Shown: positions 44,005 through 53,766, numbered from the stretch's first letter. The stretch is 64,000 nucleotides of DNA from Nereocystis luetkeana (GCA_031213475.1 JARUPZ010000019.1:7614870-7678869); one strand, 5' to 3'. Numbers and translations are program-made. Notes: a model not told the origin generated them from the letters alone.

Positions 44005-44755
44005 GGACACCTACACGAGAATATACAAGCACTAAGAAAACGAAGTGACCAGAAAGGCAGGCTGGTGTTTACAGAAAAATCGTGAATTCGGGGGTCATCC
44101 TGAATTTACTTCAAGTGTAGAACGGTCCCACATTCTCGAATAGGAAATCCAGCCTGAGGCCAGGTTTCCAGTTTCTTATCATTTCCAGGTGTCCTGCACT
44201 GCTGTACGAGCCTTACGGTAGAAGCAGAGTGACTGTCGCCCGTGCAGGCCGGCGATATAGTATCGGTGGTCGAACTTCGGCTGATGGTGTATATTCCAAC
44301 ACAGCGCATTATATTTTATTTTTTCCTTGTTCCGTTGCTGCCCGTGCGAAAACGCGTGTTTTGGTAAAATCCGGTGGCTAGGTGTCGACGAGCAGGGGGC
44401 AAGCTGAATGGACACTATGAATGACACAGCCTATACTTACAGTAGTACGTACCTGGTATGCACGATTTATTGCCCCCTTTGGTAGGCGACAACCACAAGG
44501 ATGCCTACCGTAGGAGTTATCAACCGTCTAAAAATATGCGTTAGGCATACAGAGGAGAGGTTTCCAAAAAGTGCGCAGAATAATCGTGTGAAAGCCGACT
44601 GAGCATCTTGCAGCCGCAAGCCGACTGAGAATCTTGCAGTCACCATCGACATCTCCTGTACACGAAGAGGCCGATATGTCGAAGCTCGGGGCGGTCTCAC
44701 GACCCCCTCGGCGTCCTCTCGTTCCCTAAATGATGAAGTGAGGGAGGCGTTGATT
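44005..44755. other. No gene recognised
   Basis: Only short frames; TACCTGGTA near 44451. Confidence 0.4.
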
Positions 44756-44842
44756 CAACCCTTGCATTCAGTCCCGTTTTGGGGACAACCCACTCACTTT
44801 CCAAGTACGTTTGTCCCCAAAACGGGACTGCAGACCTGAAAC
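44756..44842. mobile_element. MITE-2 copy
   Basis: CAACCCTTGCATTCAGTCCC to AAAACGGGACTGCAGACCTG; both ends diverged. Confidence 0.75.
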
Positions 44843-44849
44843 GCACGAG

Positions 44850-45812
44850 TAATGCCCCTGCCGGTGGGGTTGTACATTGCCACGTCACTTGGCAATGGTG
44901 GAACACTCTGTTGGAGCAGGAGCTCATATATACGAGGCATATACATGTATGTGCATATGTGCATATTTTGATACCAGTATACCTGGTATATGTTTACCAC
45001 ACACATGACAATGCGTGGCGTGAGTGTCTACAACCATTGCACGGCTAAAAACAAAAACAAAAAGCTGTGAGAGAGGTCAAGGATTTCGTCGAAACAGCAG
45101 CCAGTAGTAATACTTATATCGCGCGTAATACGGATTTTATATGACCTCATGCAGGATGTACATCCGCACACGAGGAAGAATCTGAAGCTGTACACAAGTT
45201 CGTAGGAGCATCGTGAGCGCCCAGCAGTACATGGGAGTATTAGGATCATGTCGAACCCGTTTTATGCGTCATATGACTCCTTATGCATTTGTAACTCGGG
45301 AAAACCGCGTACAAGCACCGCGGGTATAGGATAATGCCGCACCCATGCCATACGACTATTACTGGACTCTTCGCGTTGTTGTATCTCGAACACGAGGGTA
45401 TGTCTCATCTCCTAATCACGCCGAGGCTGTTTTTACTGCAGTCATCCCTTTTTATCGTCAAGTTTCTCTCCTCTGATGCCCCTCCTCAAAGGGTTGCAAA
45501 CGAAGGCGAGAGTGCCGGGGGGGAGCCTGCTGCTGATGCTCTGTGAAGAATAAACAACGGCTACGGTGTACGACTTTAGTGTGCCCGGAATAATCAAAAC
45601 ACCAGACGCTACCAAGCAACCTGCTCACAGGCGCCGCGAGAACCAACATCATCCAACGTACACATGGCGGCAGTCACCTTCTGCAGGAGTCCCAACTTTC
45701 CCGATTATAGACCTGACGATCTTCTCCCTGTAGTCAGCATCTGGTCTTATAGCTTCGACCCTTCCCATGAATCCAGGTGTTTTTGAAGCTGTTTCAGCCG
45801 GAGGTATACTCG
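44850..45812. other. No gene recognised
   Basis: No domain in any frame. TACCTGGTA near 44986. Confidence 0.4.
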
Positions 45813-45814
45813 TT

Positions 45815-45912
45815 GTCAAGCATGTGGGCGTAGTCGTACGACCATAGACCCTCGCATCCCTACAATGGCGGGACGGAGCACGTCGGGTTGGGGGGGGGGG
45901 GGGGGGGGGGGA
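45815..45912. repeat. Family P2 fragment with G run
   Basis: CAAGCATGTGGGCGTAGTCG, CGACCATAGACCCTCGCATC, CTACAATGGCGGGACGGAGC, then ~22 G (45889-45911). Confidence 0.8.
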
Positions 45913-45997
45913 GAGGGTAAGGGGAGACTCTCATGACGGTGTGCTGGTGAGCTGGAAAGTATAGCTGACGACCAAGCAAAAAATAAGAGAACGCAAT

Positions 45998-46107
45998 ATT
46001 TTTGGGGGGCCATAGTTAACAGGACCAAATATTGTTAGTAAAAATGGTTAAACATATAGGTTTTTATGTGTACCATAGGTCCTGTTAACTATGGTCCCCC
46101 GTAATAG
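45998..46107 (+). mobile_element. MITE-1 copy 13 (subfamily A)
   Basis: TTTGGGGGGCCATAGTTAAC to TTAACTATGGTCCCCCGTAA; sits exactly at the left edge of the longest LINE-A copy. Confidence 0.92.
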
Positions 46108-48470
46108 GAGGGAGAGAGAGTGCTTGATATGCTCGCGAGTTTCGATCGGGTTTACATGTTCTTCGCTCCTGCGATGCACGCAGTTCTACTGTAGTACGCT
46201 TCAGGGAGGACGAAGACATCGTGAGGGATCTGGTCCACCTCGAGAAGGATGTTGGTGGTCGGAAAAGAGGTGCCGTTAACATGCGTGCGAACAGAATAAG
46301 TGTGGGGCATGTTGTACGCCGATGACGCAGGAATTGTCTCGAAGCCGGCAGGGGGACTTCCTAACATGAAGACAGTGATCGTGACTGTCTTCGAAGCAGC
46401 AGGCCGTACGGTTTCGGAAAAGAAGACGCAGACGATGCTCCTACGAGCACGGGACCAGCCAACCACAGTTTCACCGCTCGCCATCGAAGCAGCTGGCCAG
46501 AGGTATATACACACAGACAACCCTGCTCTTCTACGACGTACCTCGGCGGAATTATCCTCGAAGACGCTGACCTCTCGCTCGAAATCGAACGACGCATTCG
46601 TTTCATGTGGGCATGCCTCAAACGGTTCGACCCGGAGCTGTACGATGTCAAGACGACCCCACGTAGTCTGAAAGTCCGCATTTTGAAGGCCGAGGTGGCC
46701 GAGGCACTGCAGTCTGCCGTACGGATGTGTGACGTGGACTCTGAGTGCGCAACACTTCACCAGACTCCCATTGGTGCACCACCAGGCCCTCATGGAATTC
46801 GTTGGCTTCCGGCGCCGACAGCGTGGCGACTACACGACCCTCTCGTACGCCGAGGCCCTCAAGAAGACACGATGCGAGGGCATCCACACGACCAACCGTA
46901 AACGGAGGCTCTTCTTTCCGGGGCCCTTGGTGCGGCAACACAAGGGGTGATTACCCAGTCGGGTTATGTTTGCGATGATAACCGCGGTGAGGAGGGCCGG
47001 AGACCGGGCGGGCAGCCAAAAACGTTCGGCATAGATGTCTTGTTGAAGACCTCAAGGAGTTTTGAGCCCCCGAGGGGTCGACGGTACATACCCCGTTCGT
47101 GTTTGAAGTAGAGACCGCGGTGTGAGCCGTTGATTGACAGAAGACGGGCAAGTGGTACCGGGGGGTGCTCAAAGCAGCCGAACGGGTCATGGTCAGGTGG
47201 CAAAAGGATGAGGCGCAGACAGCACCATACATCCGCCGTAGGTGATGCTCTTGGGAATGGGAAGGGGGTGGGGGCAACAGTCGTAAGGACACAGCGGTTG
47301 GCGAAAGCAGGAAGGAGACAGCCGGCAGGGTAGCAAGGTACCAGGCCGACTGGGGAGGAGAGCCTGTTTCGGCCACTCGTACGTACCGCAAACCTCTGGG
47401 GATGCTTCGAATGCGACGCTGTTGTGTTGCGTTGTGTTGTGTTTTTTCCCCACCCTTTCCTTCTTATTCCTGAAACCTGTTTTTCTTGTTGGTTGTGTGG
47501 TTCTGTTTTGCTTCCTGATTCCTTTGTTTAGTGTGTTGTCCGTAGCAGCTCCACCTGACGGGTAAAACAGCAAGATGCTACAGCGCCTCTCGTGTTAACT
47601 CTAGTTTTCTTTCGTTTTGTTGCGGTCGTTTCTTGCCTTTGATTTCCGTCCGGCTTTTTACGCGAATTTCTGTGTACTTCGTATTTTTTATTTGTTTTCT
47701 TCATCCTGCTGTACTAACTTTGATTGTTTCACCCGTTTTTCCTCCCTGTCCTTTTTACGGAAAGAAGTTCTTGTTTTTTGGTTTGATGACAAGCCTGGTT
47801 TTGTTTATTTTTTTATTGCCTGGCGCAGCCTCTCCGGGGGTTGGGGCACGTGTGACGAAAACAGGAAGAAGGGGACAGCCAGGATAACAAGGTACCAGAC
47901 CGACGAGTAGGTAGAACCTACCTGTCTATGCTGCAAGTACTCGTACCACAAACTGCTGCGGCTGCCAGGGGGGTGTTTTTCTTTTTTGTTTCGTTGTGCT
48001 TCGGCTTGCCTGTTGTCCGTTCTTGGGTTCGTAGCCGTACTCCGTCTCTTCGTATGTGGTGGTTTAGTTTTGTTTGCCTGTTTTTCTGTGTTGTCTGTCA
48101 CATCTCCTTCGGGGGGCACGACACTTAGTTTTTTTTGTTCCCGATTGCTTTTCCTTTGCTTCTTTCGATTTTCCTCTCTTTTATAGAATATGAACGTCGT
48201 GCCTGCTGTACCCAGTACGATGGCATTACACTACCAGGTATTATACTATTAATTCTATTAATATTAATAACTGTCTGCTCTCCTTACTGCATACTGGTAG
48301 CAATGTACTGTATTAATAGTATCTCTGACTACTCTGCTGTGTCGTAGTTTTGTGACCACGGAGCTTGTATCTCTCAAGGATTGAAGGATCGGCACGGACA
48401 CTGGTTGTGCTGCATGTCGACGGATAGAAAGAACGGTTTAATTTCATGATTCATTATGAACACACACACC
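46108..48470 (+). mobile_element. LINE-A copy with part of the RT domain, through to the AC tail
   Basis: Longest LINE-A copy. It contains RT palm sequence, the post-RT C-terminal region (GKWYRGVLKAAERVMVRW near 47140-47200), a long T-rich 3' UTR (47430-48200) and an (AC)n end at 48460-48469. Its left end abuts MITE-1 copy 13, so either the LINE was truncated there or the MITE marks the junction. Several frameshifts make it non-functional. Confidence 0.85.
46290..46945 (+). pseudogene. Non-LTR retrotransposon reverse transcriptase, frameshifted
   Basis: RNA-dependent DNA polymerase fragment of LINE-A. The frame at 46300 opens with GMLYADDAGIVSKPAGGLPN, the Y-A-D-D active-site motif C with both Asp residues present, followed by VTVFEAAGRTVSEKKTQTML. 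A frameshift near 46540-46600 moves homology to another frame (MWACLKRFDPELYDVKTTPR, LKVRILKAEVAEAL). A further shift near 46730 leads to FVGFRRRQRGDYTTLSYAEA and LKKTRCEGIHTTNRKRRLFF. The endonuclease and RT fingers expected upstream are absent or decayed. Confidence 0.85.
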
Positions 48471-48532
48471 GCCGCGCTTTTGTGGGGTTTGTAACGACCA
48501 GCACCCCTTCGCTTACTTTACGCGGCCACTCC

Positions 48533-48628
48533 TTTAACCCTGTTTAGGACCGCAGTCCCGTTTTGGGGACAAACTACGTAGAATTTGACTTGTTTGTCAC
48601 CAAAATGGGACTGCATTTCAAAAGGGGA
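48533..48628. mobile_element. MITE-2 copy
   Basis: TTTAACCCTGTTTAGGACCG to AAAATGGGACTGCATTTCAA. Confidence 0.85.
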
Positions 48629-48756
48629 AAAGACTTCTACTATTGATAGTCGTGCAGGAGATTCAATACCCTTTAGTCCTATTAAATGGTGTTGCAATAA
48701 AAGGGGGCTTACATTCCCAGAGTCTAGAGGCGCGCCATGAGGCTTCTTTTTGGGCC

Positions 48757-48854
48757 TTAACCCCTTTAGAACCGCAGTCCCGTTTTGTGGGCAAACTACT
48801 TGAAATTAGACTGGTTTGTCCCCACATATGGGACTGCGGTTCTAAAAGGGTTAA
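48757..48854. mobile_element. MITE-2 copy
   Basis: TTAACCCCTTTAGAACCGCA to CTGCGGTTCTAAAAGGGTTA, ending A; both TTAA ends preserved. Confidence 0.92.
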
Positions 48855-48947
48855 AATGTACCTGGTACGTGTTTTAGTGCCGGAGGCGGTTGGTCAAGAT
48901 GCGAGAAAAACCGTTATATCTCTTCCACTACTATTAATATTAATATG

Positions 48948-48999
48948 GCTAAGCCGTTGGGCGTTGCCCGCGTGAGTTCGAATCTCATCGTCGACGCCA
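48948..48999 (+). pseudogene. tRNA-Ser(GCU)-like 3' half ending in CCA
   Basis: The sequence begins at GCTAA, matching an anticodon GCT plus the following loop bases. It continues with a short class-II-type variable arm (GGGCGTTGCCC), a T-arm (GTGAG, loop TTCGAAT, CTCAT), the acceptor 3' strand CGTCGAC, a discriminator G, and CCA. The matching 5' acceptor strand (GTCGACG) is not found upstream; instead a TATTAATATTAATA stretch precedes the anticodon. Eukaryotic nuclear tRNA genes do not usually encode CCA, so a reverse-transcribed mature tRNA half, or the head of an unseen SINE, are the options. Confidence 0.55.
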
Positions 49000-49004
49000 A
49001 TATG

Positions 49005-49345
49005 GAGCCCCTACTTTCGTAGAGCAACAAAGGTCCCAAGTGATGTGGTAGCTTCGACCCGCTACCGAGGGCTGCACTTTTACTTTATATTTAGGGCAAG
49101 GAGAGAGCCCTCCACGTTGGGTTAGAAGCGTGGAGAAGAGAGAGATCGAGAGAGTAAAGTTTGGACGGGCAAACAAGGCCCGCCTCGACTTCAAGGAGGC
49201 TCGGGTTATTAAGCCGAGTTCTCCCGGTTCTCGGAAAGATTCTCAGATGTGATGTACACTTCTGGTGTATCTTCCATGGGTACATGTGCGACGATCATTC
49301 TACGAACCTTTCCCAAAACCTGTCCCCCACACTACTACTATCTTA
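49005..49345. other. Unassigned sequence after the tRNA half
   Basis: GC-moderate sequence without a domain; it might be the body of a tRNA-Ser-type SINE, but no second copy is visible in the window. Confidence 0.3.
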
Positions 49346-49348
49346 ATT

Positions 49349-49695
49349 TTTTTTTTTTATTTCGCTCATCCCATTTATTATCTTCGCCCATCTTTTCTCC
49401 TCTCTCTCCTTCCAACTCGTAACTCAGATCCGAGGTCACATAGCAGGCTCTTCTCCCCCCTTCCCGCTACAGTACGTGCCTTCATTTTTATCGCGAGAAG
49501 ATTTCAGCCTGTTCTTCCGTCGTCGACTCGCAACGAATTGTGCCTACCCACGCTGCAAGGCGCTCTCAACAATTGAATCCTTTTTTGTTTTTATTTTGCA
49601 AATAAAGTCAAATGTCCGACCCACCTGGGGCTCGAACCCAGGATTCAAACACAAGTAGAATTCGAGGTTAACCACTTGAACCACCGGGGCGACCG
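49349..49695 (-). mobile_element. SINE-1 copy 8
   Basis: Minus strand, tail at 49349-49358, head ending GGTCGCCCCGGTGG at 49693. Slightly diverged (TCGTTGCGAGTCGACGACGG). Confidence 0.93.
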
Positions 49696-49696
49696 G

Positions 49697-49712
49697 CTAC
49701 TGCTACTGCTAT

Positions 49713-49756
<44 letters not shown>
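49697..49756. repeat. (CTA)n microsatellite
   Basis: Regular ACT/CTA units directly after the SINE head; start of a larger CTA-rich domain up to 50.7 kb. Confidence 0.95.
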
Positions 49757-49776
49757 ATATTTAATACTACTTCTAG

Positions 49777-49902
49777 TAATACGGGGGACCATAGAAAATA
49801 GGACCTACGGTACACACAAACAACTATTAATACCTGGTATATATTTGCCTATTTTTACGATAATAACAGTATTTGTTCCTATGTACTATGCCCCCCGTAA
49901 TA
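49777..49902 (-). mobile_element. MITE-1 copy 14 (subfamily B) with TATTAATA and TACCTGGTA inserts
   Basis: TAATACGGGGGACCATAG to CTATGCCCCCCGTAATA. Internally, where other copies read ACCTATATATTT, this one reads CTATTAATACCTGGTATATA (49824-49843). TATTAATA and TACCTGGTA overlap by one TA. Confidence 0.92.
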
Positions 49903-49973
49903 CTACTACTATTAATACTACTATTAGTTACTAATAATACTACTACCACTGCTACTGCCACTACTACTACTAC

Positions 49974-50082
49974 TATTACGGAGGGCCATAGTTAACAGGA
50001 CCTATGGTATACATAAAAACCTATATGTTTAACAATTTTTACTAACAATATTTGGTCCTGTTAACTATGGCCCCCCGTAATA
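49974..50082 (-). mobile_element. MITE-1 copy 15 (subfamily A) in CTA array
   Basis: TATTACGGAGGGCCATAGTT to TAACTATGGCCCCCCGTAAT, bounded by CTACTACTA on both sides. Confidence 0.94.
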
Positions 50083-50160
50083 CTACTACTACCACTACTA
50101 TTAGTACAACTACTACTACTACCACTACTACCGCTACTGCTACGACGACGTATTAATACT

Positions 50161-50262
50161 ATTACGGGGGACCGGACAAAATTGTTACTTAATAGTAAAA
50201 ATAGTAAAAAATATAGGTTTTTATGTATACCACAGGTCCTACTAACTATGGCCCCCCGTAAC
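50161..50262 (+). mobile_element. MITE-1 copy 16 in CTA array, left arm deleted
   Basis: ATTACGGGGGACCGGACAAA loses the CATAGTTAATA part; the right TIR is TAACTATGGCCCCCCGTAAC. Confidence 0.85.
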
Positions 50263-50263
50263 A

Positions 50264-50299
50264 CTACTACTACTACTACTATTAATACTACTCCTACTC

Positions 50300-50332
<33 letters not shown>

Positions 50333-50340
50333 TTAATACA

Positions 50341-50404
<64 letters not shown>

Positions 50405-50433
50405 TTAATACTACTACCACTACTACTACTACG

Positions 50434-50473
<40 letters not shown>

Positions 50474-50494
50474 TTAATACTACTACCACTACTA

Positions 50495-50528
<34 letters not shown>

Positions 50529-50557
50529 CACTACTACCACTATTACTACTGCTACTG

Positions 50558-50604
<47 letters not shown>

Positions 50605-50611
50605 GCTACTA

Positions 50612-50689
<78 letters not shown>

Positions 50690-50716
50690 TTAATACCACT
50701 ATTAACACTACTATTA
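50264..50716. repeat. (CTA)n microsatellite, ~450 bp, with TATTAATA interruptions
   Basis: ACT units with occasional ACC, GCT and GAC changes; TATTAATA occurs within it at about 50280, 50332, 50403, 50472, 50688 and 50713. It is open in several frames as poly-Thr, poly-Val or similar, which is a property of the unit. Confidence 0.97.
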
Positions 50717-50879
50717 ATACTACTGCAACTACTACTTATACTAATACGACTGCTGCGACTACTATTGTACCTGGTAGTTTTTTCAGCGTATTTTGCCTCC
50801 AGTCTCGGTCGAAGCTAATACTACAAATAGTACAGACTAATACCACTATCGCTACTACAACAGTATGACGTACTGAAGT

Positions 50880-51120
50880 GCGGACAGTTTTAGTTTCTCG
50901 ACATGCGCGCGGCACTTTTCTCGTACCCACCCCCCTCCCCCAGAAATAAAAGTTCATATACACCGTACATATTATATACCAGGTATACGCAACCAGTATT
51001 TTTACACAATGTGTAGGCCTGTGAGGTGGCTTACTGTAAACAGGTCGCAGGACGCGTGCTGTGACAGAGATACTCGTAGCACTGCAGCTGTTTGCCCAAA
51101 TATCTTGCACTGCCGGATCT
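50880..51120. other. No gene recognised
   Basis: A TACCAGGTA near 50977; no frame of interest. Confidence 0.4.
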
Positions 51121-51122
51121 CC

Positions 51123-51216
51123 TAACAACTCTAGTCCCGTGTTGGGGGCAAACCACTCAATTTAGAAGTAATTTGTGCCCGAAACGGGACTGCAGTACTA
51201 TTAATAGAAGGGTTTA
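51123..51216. mobile_element. MITE-2 copy with TATTAATA insert, first of three in tandem
   Basis: AACTCTAGTCCCGTGTTGGG to AAACGGGACTGCAGTACTAT. At 51199-51206 TATTAATA replaces the TA of the usual CAGT(C/T)CTAAAAGGG end. Confidence 0.85.
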
Positions 51217-51316
51217 AAGCTGCAGTCTCGGTCTGGGGACAATTTGCTCAAATTCTATGAACAAGCATTTTTTTTTGTTCCCAAAACAGCACTGCAGTTT
51301 GCCCTAAAAGGGTAAT
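51213..51316. mobile_element. MITE-2 copy, second of three in tandem
   Basis: TTTAAAGCTGCAGTCTCGGT to GCAGTTTGCCCTAAAAGGGT; T run at 51271-51279. Confidence 0.8.
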
Positions 51317-51525
51317 AACCCTTTTAGGACCGCAGTCCCGTTTTGGTGACAAACTATTACGGGGGACCATAGTTAATGGAACCTATGGCATACGTAAAAA
51401 CCTACATATTTCGCTTTTTTTACTAACAATATTTGGTGTTATTAACTACCAGGTATGGTCCCCCGCAATACCTAAAATTGGACTGGTTTGTCCCGAAAAT
51501 ACGACTGCGGTCCTGAAAGGGTCAA
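51315..51525. mobile_element. MITE-2 copy, third in tandem, split by MITE-1
   Basis: Left arm AACCCTTTTAGGACCGCAGT to GGTGACAAAC; right arm CCTAAAATTGGACTGGTTTG to GCGGTCCTGAAAGGGTCAA. MITE-1 copy 17 sits between them with TA on both sides. Removing it restores the usual AAACTAC..AAATTTGACTGG order, so the target duplication is TA. Confidence 0.92.
51354..51471 (-). mobile_element. MITE-1 copy 17 (subfamily A), nested in MITE-2, with TACCAGGTA insert
   Basis: TATTACGGGGGACCATAGTT to CCCCCGCAATA. The right arm reads ATTAACTACCAGGTATGGTC at 51441-51460 where sisters have ATTAACTATGGTC, so TACCAGGTA at 51447-51455 is an insertion into this copy. Confidence 0.94.
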
Positions 51526-51589
51526 GGTCACCCGAGAACCACCCGGTACCGTATCCTATTTTTGTTGCACAACATTTTTCATTGGCACC

Positions 51590-51699
51590 TATTACGGGGG
51601 ACCATAGTTAATGGGACCTATGCTATACATCAAAACCTATGTATTTAACCATTTTTACTAACAATATTTGGTCCTATTAACTATGGACCCCCGTAATAG
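51590..51699 (-). mobile_element. MITE-1 copy 18 (subfamily A)
   Basis: TATTACGGGGGACCATAGTT to AACTATGGACCCCCGTAATA. Confidence 0.94.
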
Positions 51700-52000
51700 T
51701 GTTAATAAATGGTCACGGGATTTTTCATCGCGCTAAAAGCCAACGTATCTCCTCCGGTGAAAAAAGAGCCCGAGAAAAAGGTATGGTGCTACTTCGGCTC
51801 GTACGGTATTTATTCACAGAGTTTATTTGCTACTGCTGTCCCTGGTAGTTATCACGGGGGGGGGTGGTACCATTCAGAGCCCGTGACAGACAGAAAAAAA
51901 AAACGTATCTCCCCATGTCGACCACACAGCAGCAGTATTTTCGTTCTGTTTACTGTGGTGTTGAATGTAGGGCTCTGTGGGTTGGCTGACTATATTATTG

Positions 52001-52115
52001 TTTCCCTTGCCATCCGACAATGCGCGGCATGATCTTCAACATTGATCACTCGTAACTTTCCTGAAAGAAGAAAACCTCGGAAACAAAAGGAAACCCATAC
52101 ACCAAGTATACCTCC
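52001..52115 (+). repeat. Family R3 copy
   Basis: TTTCCCTTGCCATCCGACAA, CTTCAACATTGATCACTCGT and CTTTCCTGAAAGAAGAAAAC; preceded by ATATTATTG. Confidence 0.85.
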
Positions 52116-52189
52116 CTTCTGTGCCAACTTTCGGCTTGTCTGCTCCATTCTCTGTCCTTGCCCCTTCCTTCTCACTACGTTCTGTTCTT

Positions 52190-52300
52190 AAATTCTACGT
52201 GTCTAAGCTGCACCCAAGCTCCATCCCCACGCCATCGGTGTGGGTCTGTCGTCCCTCCCCCCCCTGTTCCTTCTTGGTTCTTGGCGGTCCCTAAGCTATA
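52190..52300 (-). mobile_element. Element B 3' end, copy 4
   Basis: The reverse-complement reads CTTAGGGACCGCCAAGAACC, GACCCACACCGATGGCGTGG and GGATGGAGCTTGG, the conserved 3' coding end of element B. On its 5' side it ends beside TACCTGGTA (52296-52305 region). Confidence 0.7.
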
Positions 52301-52430
52301 CCTGGTATTAACTTATGAACCCCTTAAGAACTGCAACCATTTTTTCTTTACATGCCACTTGGCAGTAGTGTTGCACACTGTTTTCAGTAGTGCGCGGGGT
52401 CGTGTCGCCGAATAGTTCTATAAATATCAC

Positions 52431-52540
52431 TATTACGGGGGACCATAGTTAATAGGACCAAATTTTGTTAGTAAAAATGTTTAAATATATAGGTTTTTAT
52501 GTATACCACAGGTCCTATTAACTATGGTCCCCCGTAATAC
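52431..52540 (+). mobile_element. MITE-1 copy 19 (subfamily A), first of a tandem pair
   Basis: TATTACGGGGGACCATAGTT to AACTATGGTCCCCCGTAATA. Separated from the next copy by CTGCTG between two TAs. Confidence 0.95.
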
Positions 52541-52545
52541 TGCTG

Positions 52546-52654
52546 TATTACGGAGGGGCTATATTAAATAGTACCTACGGTACGCACAAAAACCTGTATA
52601 TTAACGTATTTTTACCGACAATATTTGGTCTTATTTACTATGGTCCCCCGTCAT
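52546..52654 (-). mobile_element. MITE-1 copy 20 (subfamily B), second of a tandem pair
   Basis: TATTACGGAGGGGCTATATT to TTTACTATGGTCCCCCGTCA. Confidence 0.92.
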
Positions 52655-52783
52655 GGTCGGCTTTCGAAGGTACATGACGCACTTTACAGTTTGGTTCGCT
52701 ATACATACACAGTACCGGTAGGTATTACTATGTATAGTTAGTTGCGTGAGGTAGTGAGCGAAAGTCTGGGCCTGTGCGTGCGT

Positions 52784-52809
52784 TGATGATGATGATGATG
52801 ACGATGATG
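52784..52809. repeat. (GAT)n microsatellite
   Basis: TTGATGATGATGATGATGAC and a further GATGATG. Confidence 0.85.
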
Positions 52810-53405
52810 TTCTCACATTCGCTCACTTCCCTGACACCCTACCTGTGTTCACAGCAACAGGCTGTAGCTAAATAGTTTTTTTTCTGACTGGCACGTCTGT
52901 CTGTGCCTAGACTTGCGTGTTTCGTTCGATAAAACAAAAACACAAAAAATATACAGAAATCCCCCCCCCCCCAAAAACAGTTCGTTGGCTCATGTTATAC
53001 CTGACTGGTACGTGGTAGAACGCGTGTGATATGATAACATAACCCCTCGGGAGATTATCCAAAACTGATTTTCCCAACGGAGAAGGAAAGTGAAAAAAAA
53101 CGCCGAAGCGATGTGTCTACGCTATGCCGATATTCCGACTGTGGTCTTTCCAAAACCACTGCTGTCTGTTTTTTTGTTCGTTGTGGCTGCCACCCTTGGT
53201 TGTCGAGAAAATCGGCTCGGAAATACATCCCAGCGGAGGGGCGGGGGGGGATGTCATTATACCACCCGTGTTACCTACGGCGTGTTATCTAATCACCCGT
53301 GTTTTTCGGTGTGTTATCTTACCACACTCGTTGATACGGCGGTGTGTTACCTTGCGTGTCCATAAGGTGTTTCGCCACTCATTATAACCCTGTTACGATT
53401 GCATG
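52810..53405. other. No gene recognised; loose TTACC-ACCCGTGT repetition
   Basis: Between 53253 and 53362 the words ATTATACCACCCGTGTTACC, TATCTAATCACCCGTGTTTT and TATCTTACCACACTCGTTGA repeat at ~35 bp. TATATCACCCGTGTGGTAAG at 22792 is related. No gene is evident. Confidence 0.4.
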
Positions 53406-53409
53406 TCCG

Positions 53410-53757
53410 TTTTTTTTTCTTTTTTTTTGCTCATCCCATTTATTATCTTCGCCCATCTTCTTCTCTCTCTCCTTCCAACTCATTACTCAGACCCGGGGTC
53501 ACATATTAGCAGGCTCTTCTCCCCCCTTCCCGCTACGGTACGTGCCTTCATCTTTATTGCGAGAAGATTTCAGCCTTTTTTCCCCTCGTTGACTCGCATC
53601 GAATTGTGCCTACCCACGCTGCAAGGCGCTCTCAACAATTGAATCCTTTATGATTTTTATTTTTGCAAATAAAGTCAAAGTCCGACCCACCTGGAGCTCG
53701 AACCCAGGACTCAAACAAGTAGAATACGAGGTTAACCACTTGAACCACCGGGGCGAC
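53410..53757 (-). mobile_element. SINE-1 copy 9
   Basis: Minus strand, T-rich tail at 53410-53428, head ending GTCGCCCCGGTGGTTCAAGT (read from 53756 leftwards). B-box slightly changed (GGTTCGAGCTCCAGG). Confidence 0.93.
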
Positions 53758-53766
53758 ACCATGGTG

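Noticed and set aside
50061..50868. Poly-Val and poly-Thr frames of 215 and 228 codons
   Set aside because: CTA/TAG array; also runs through a MITE-1 copy.
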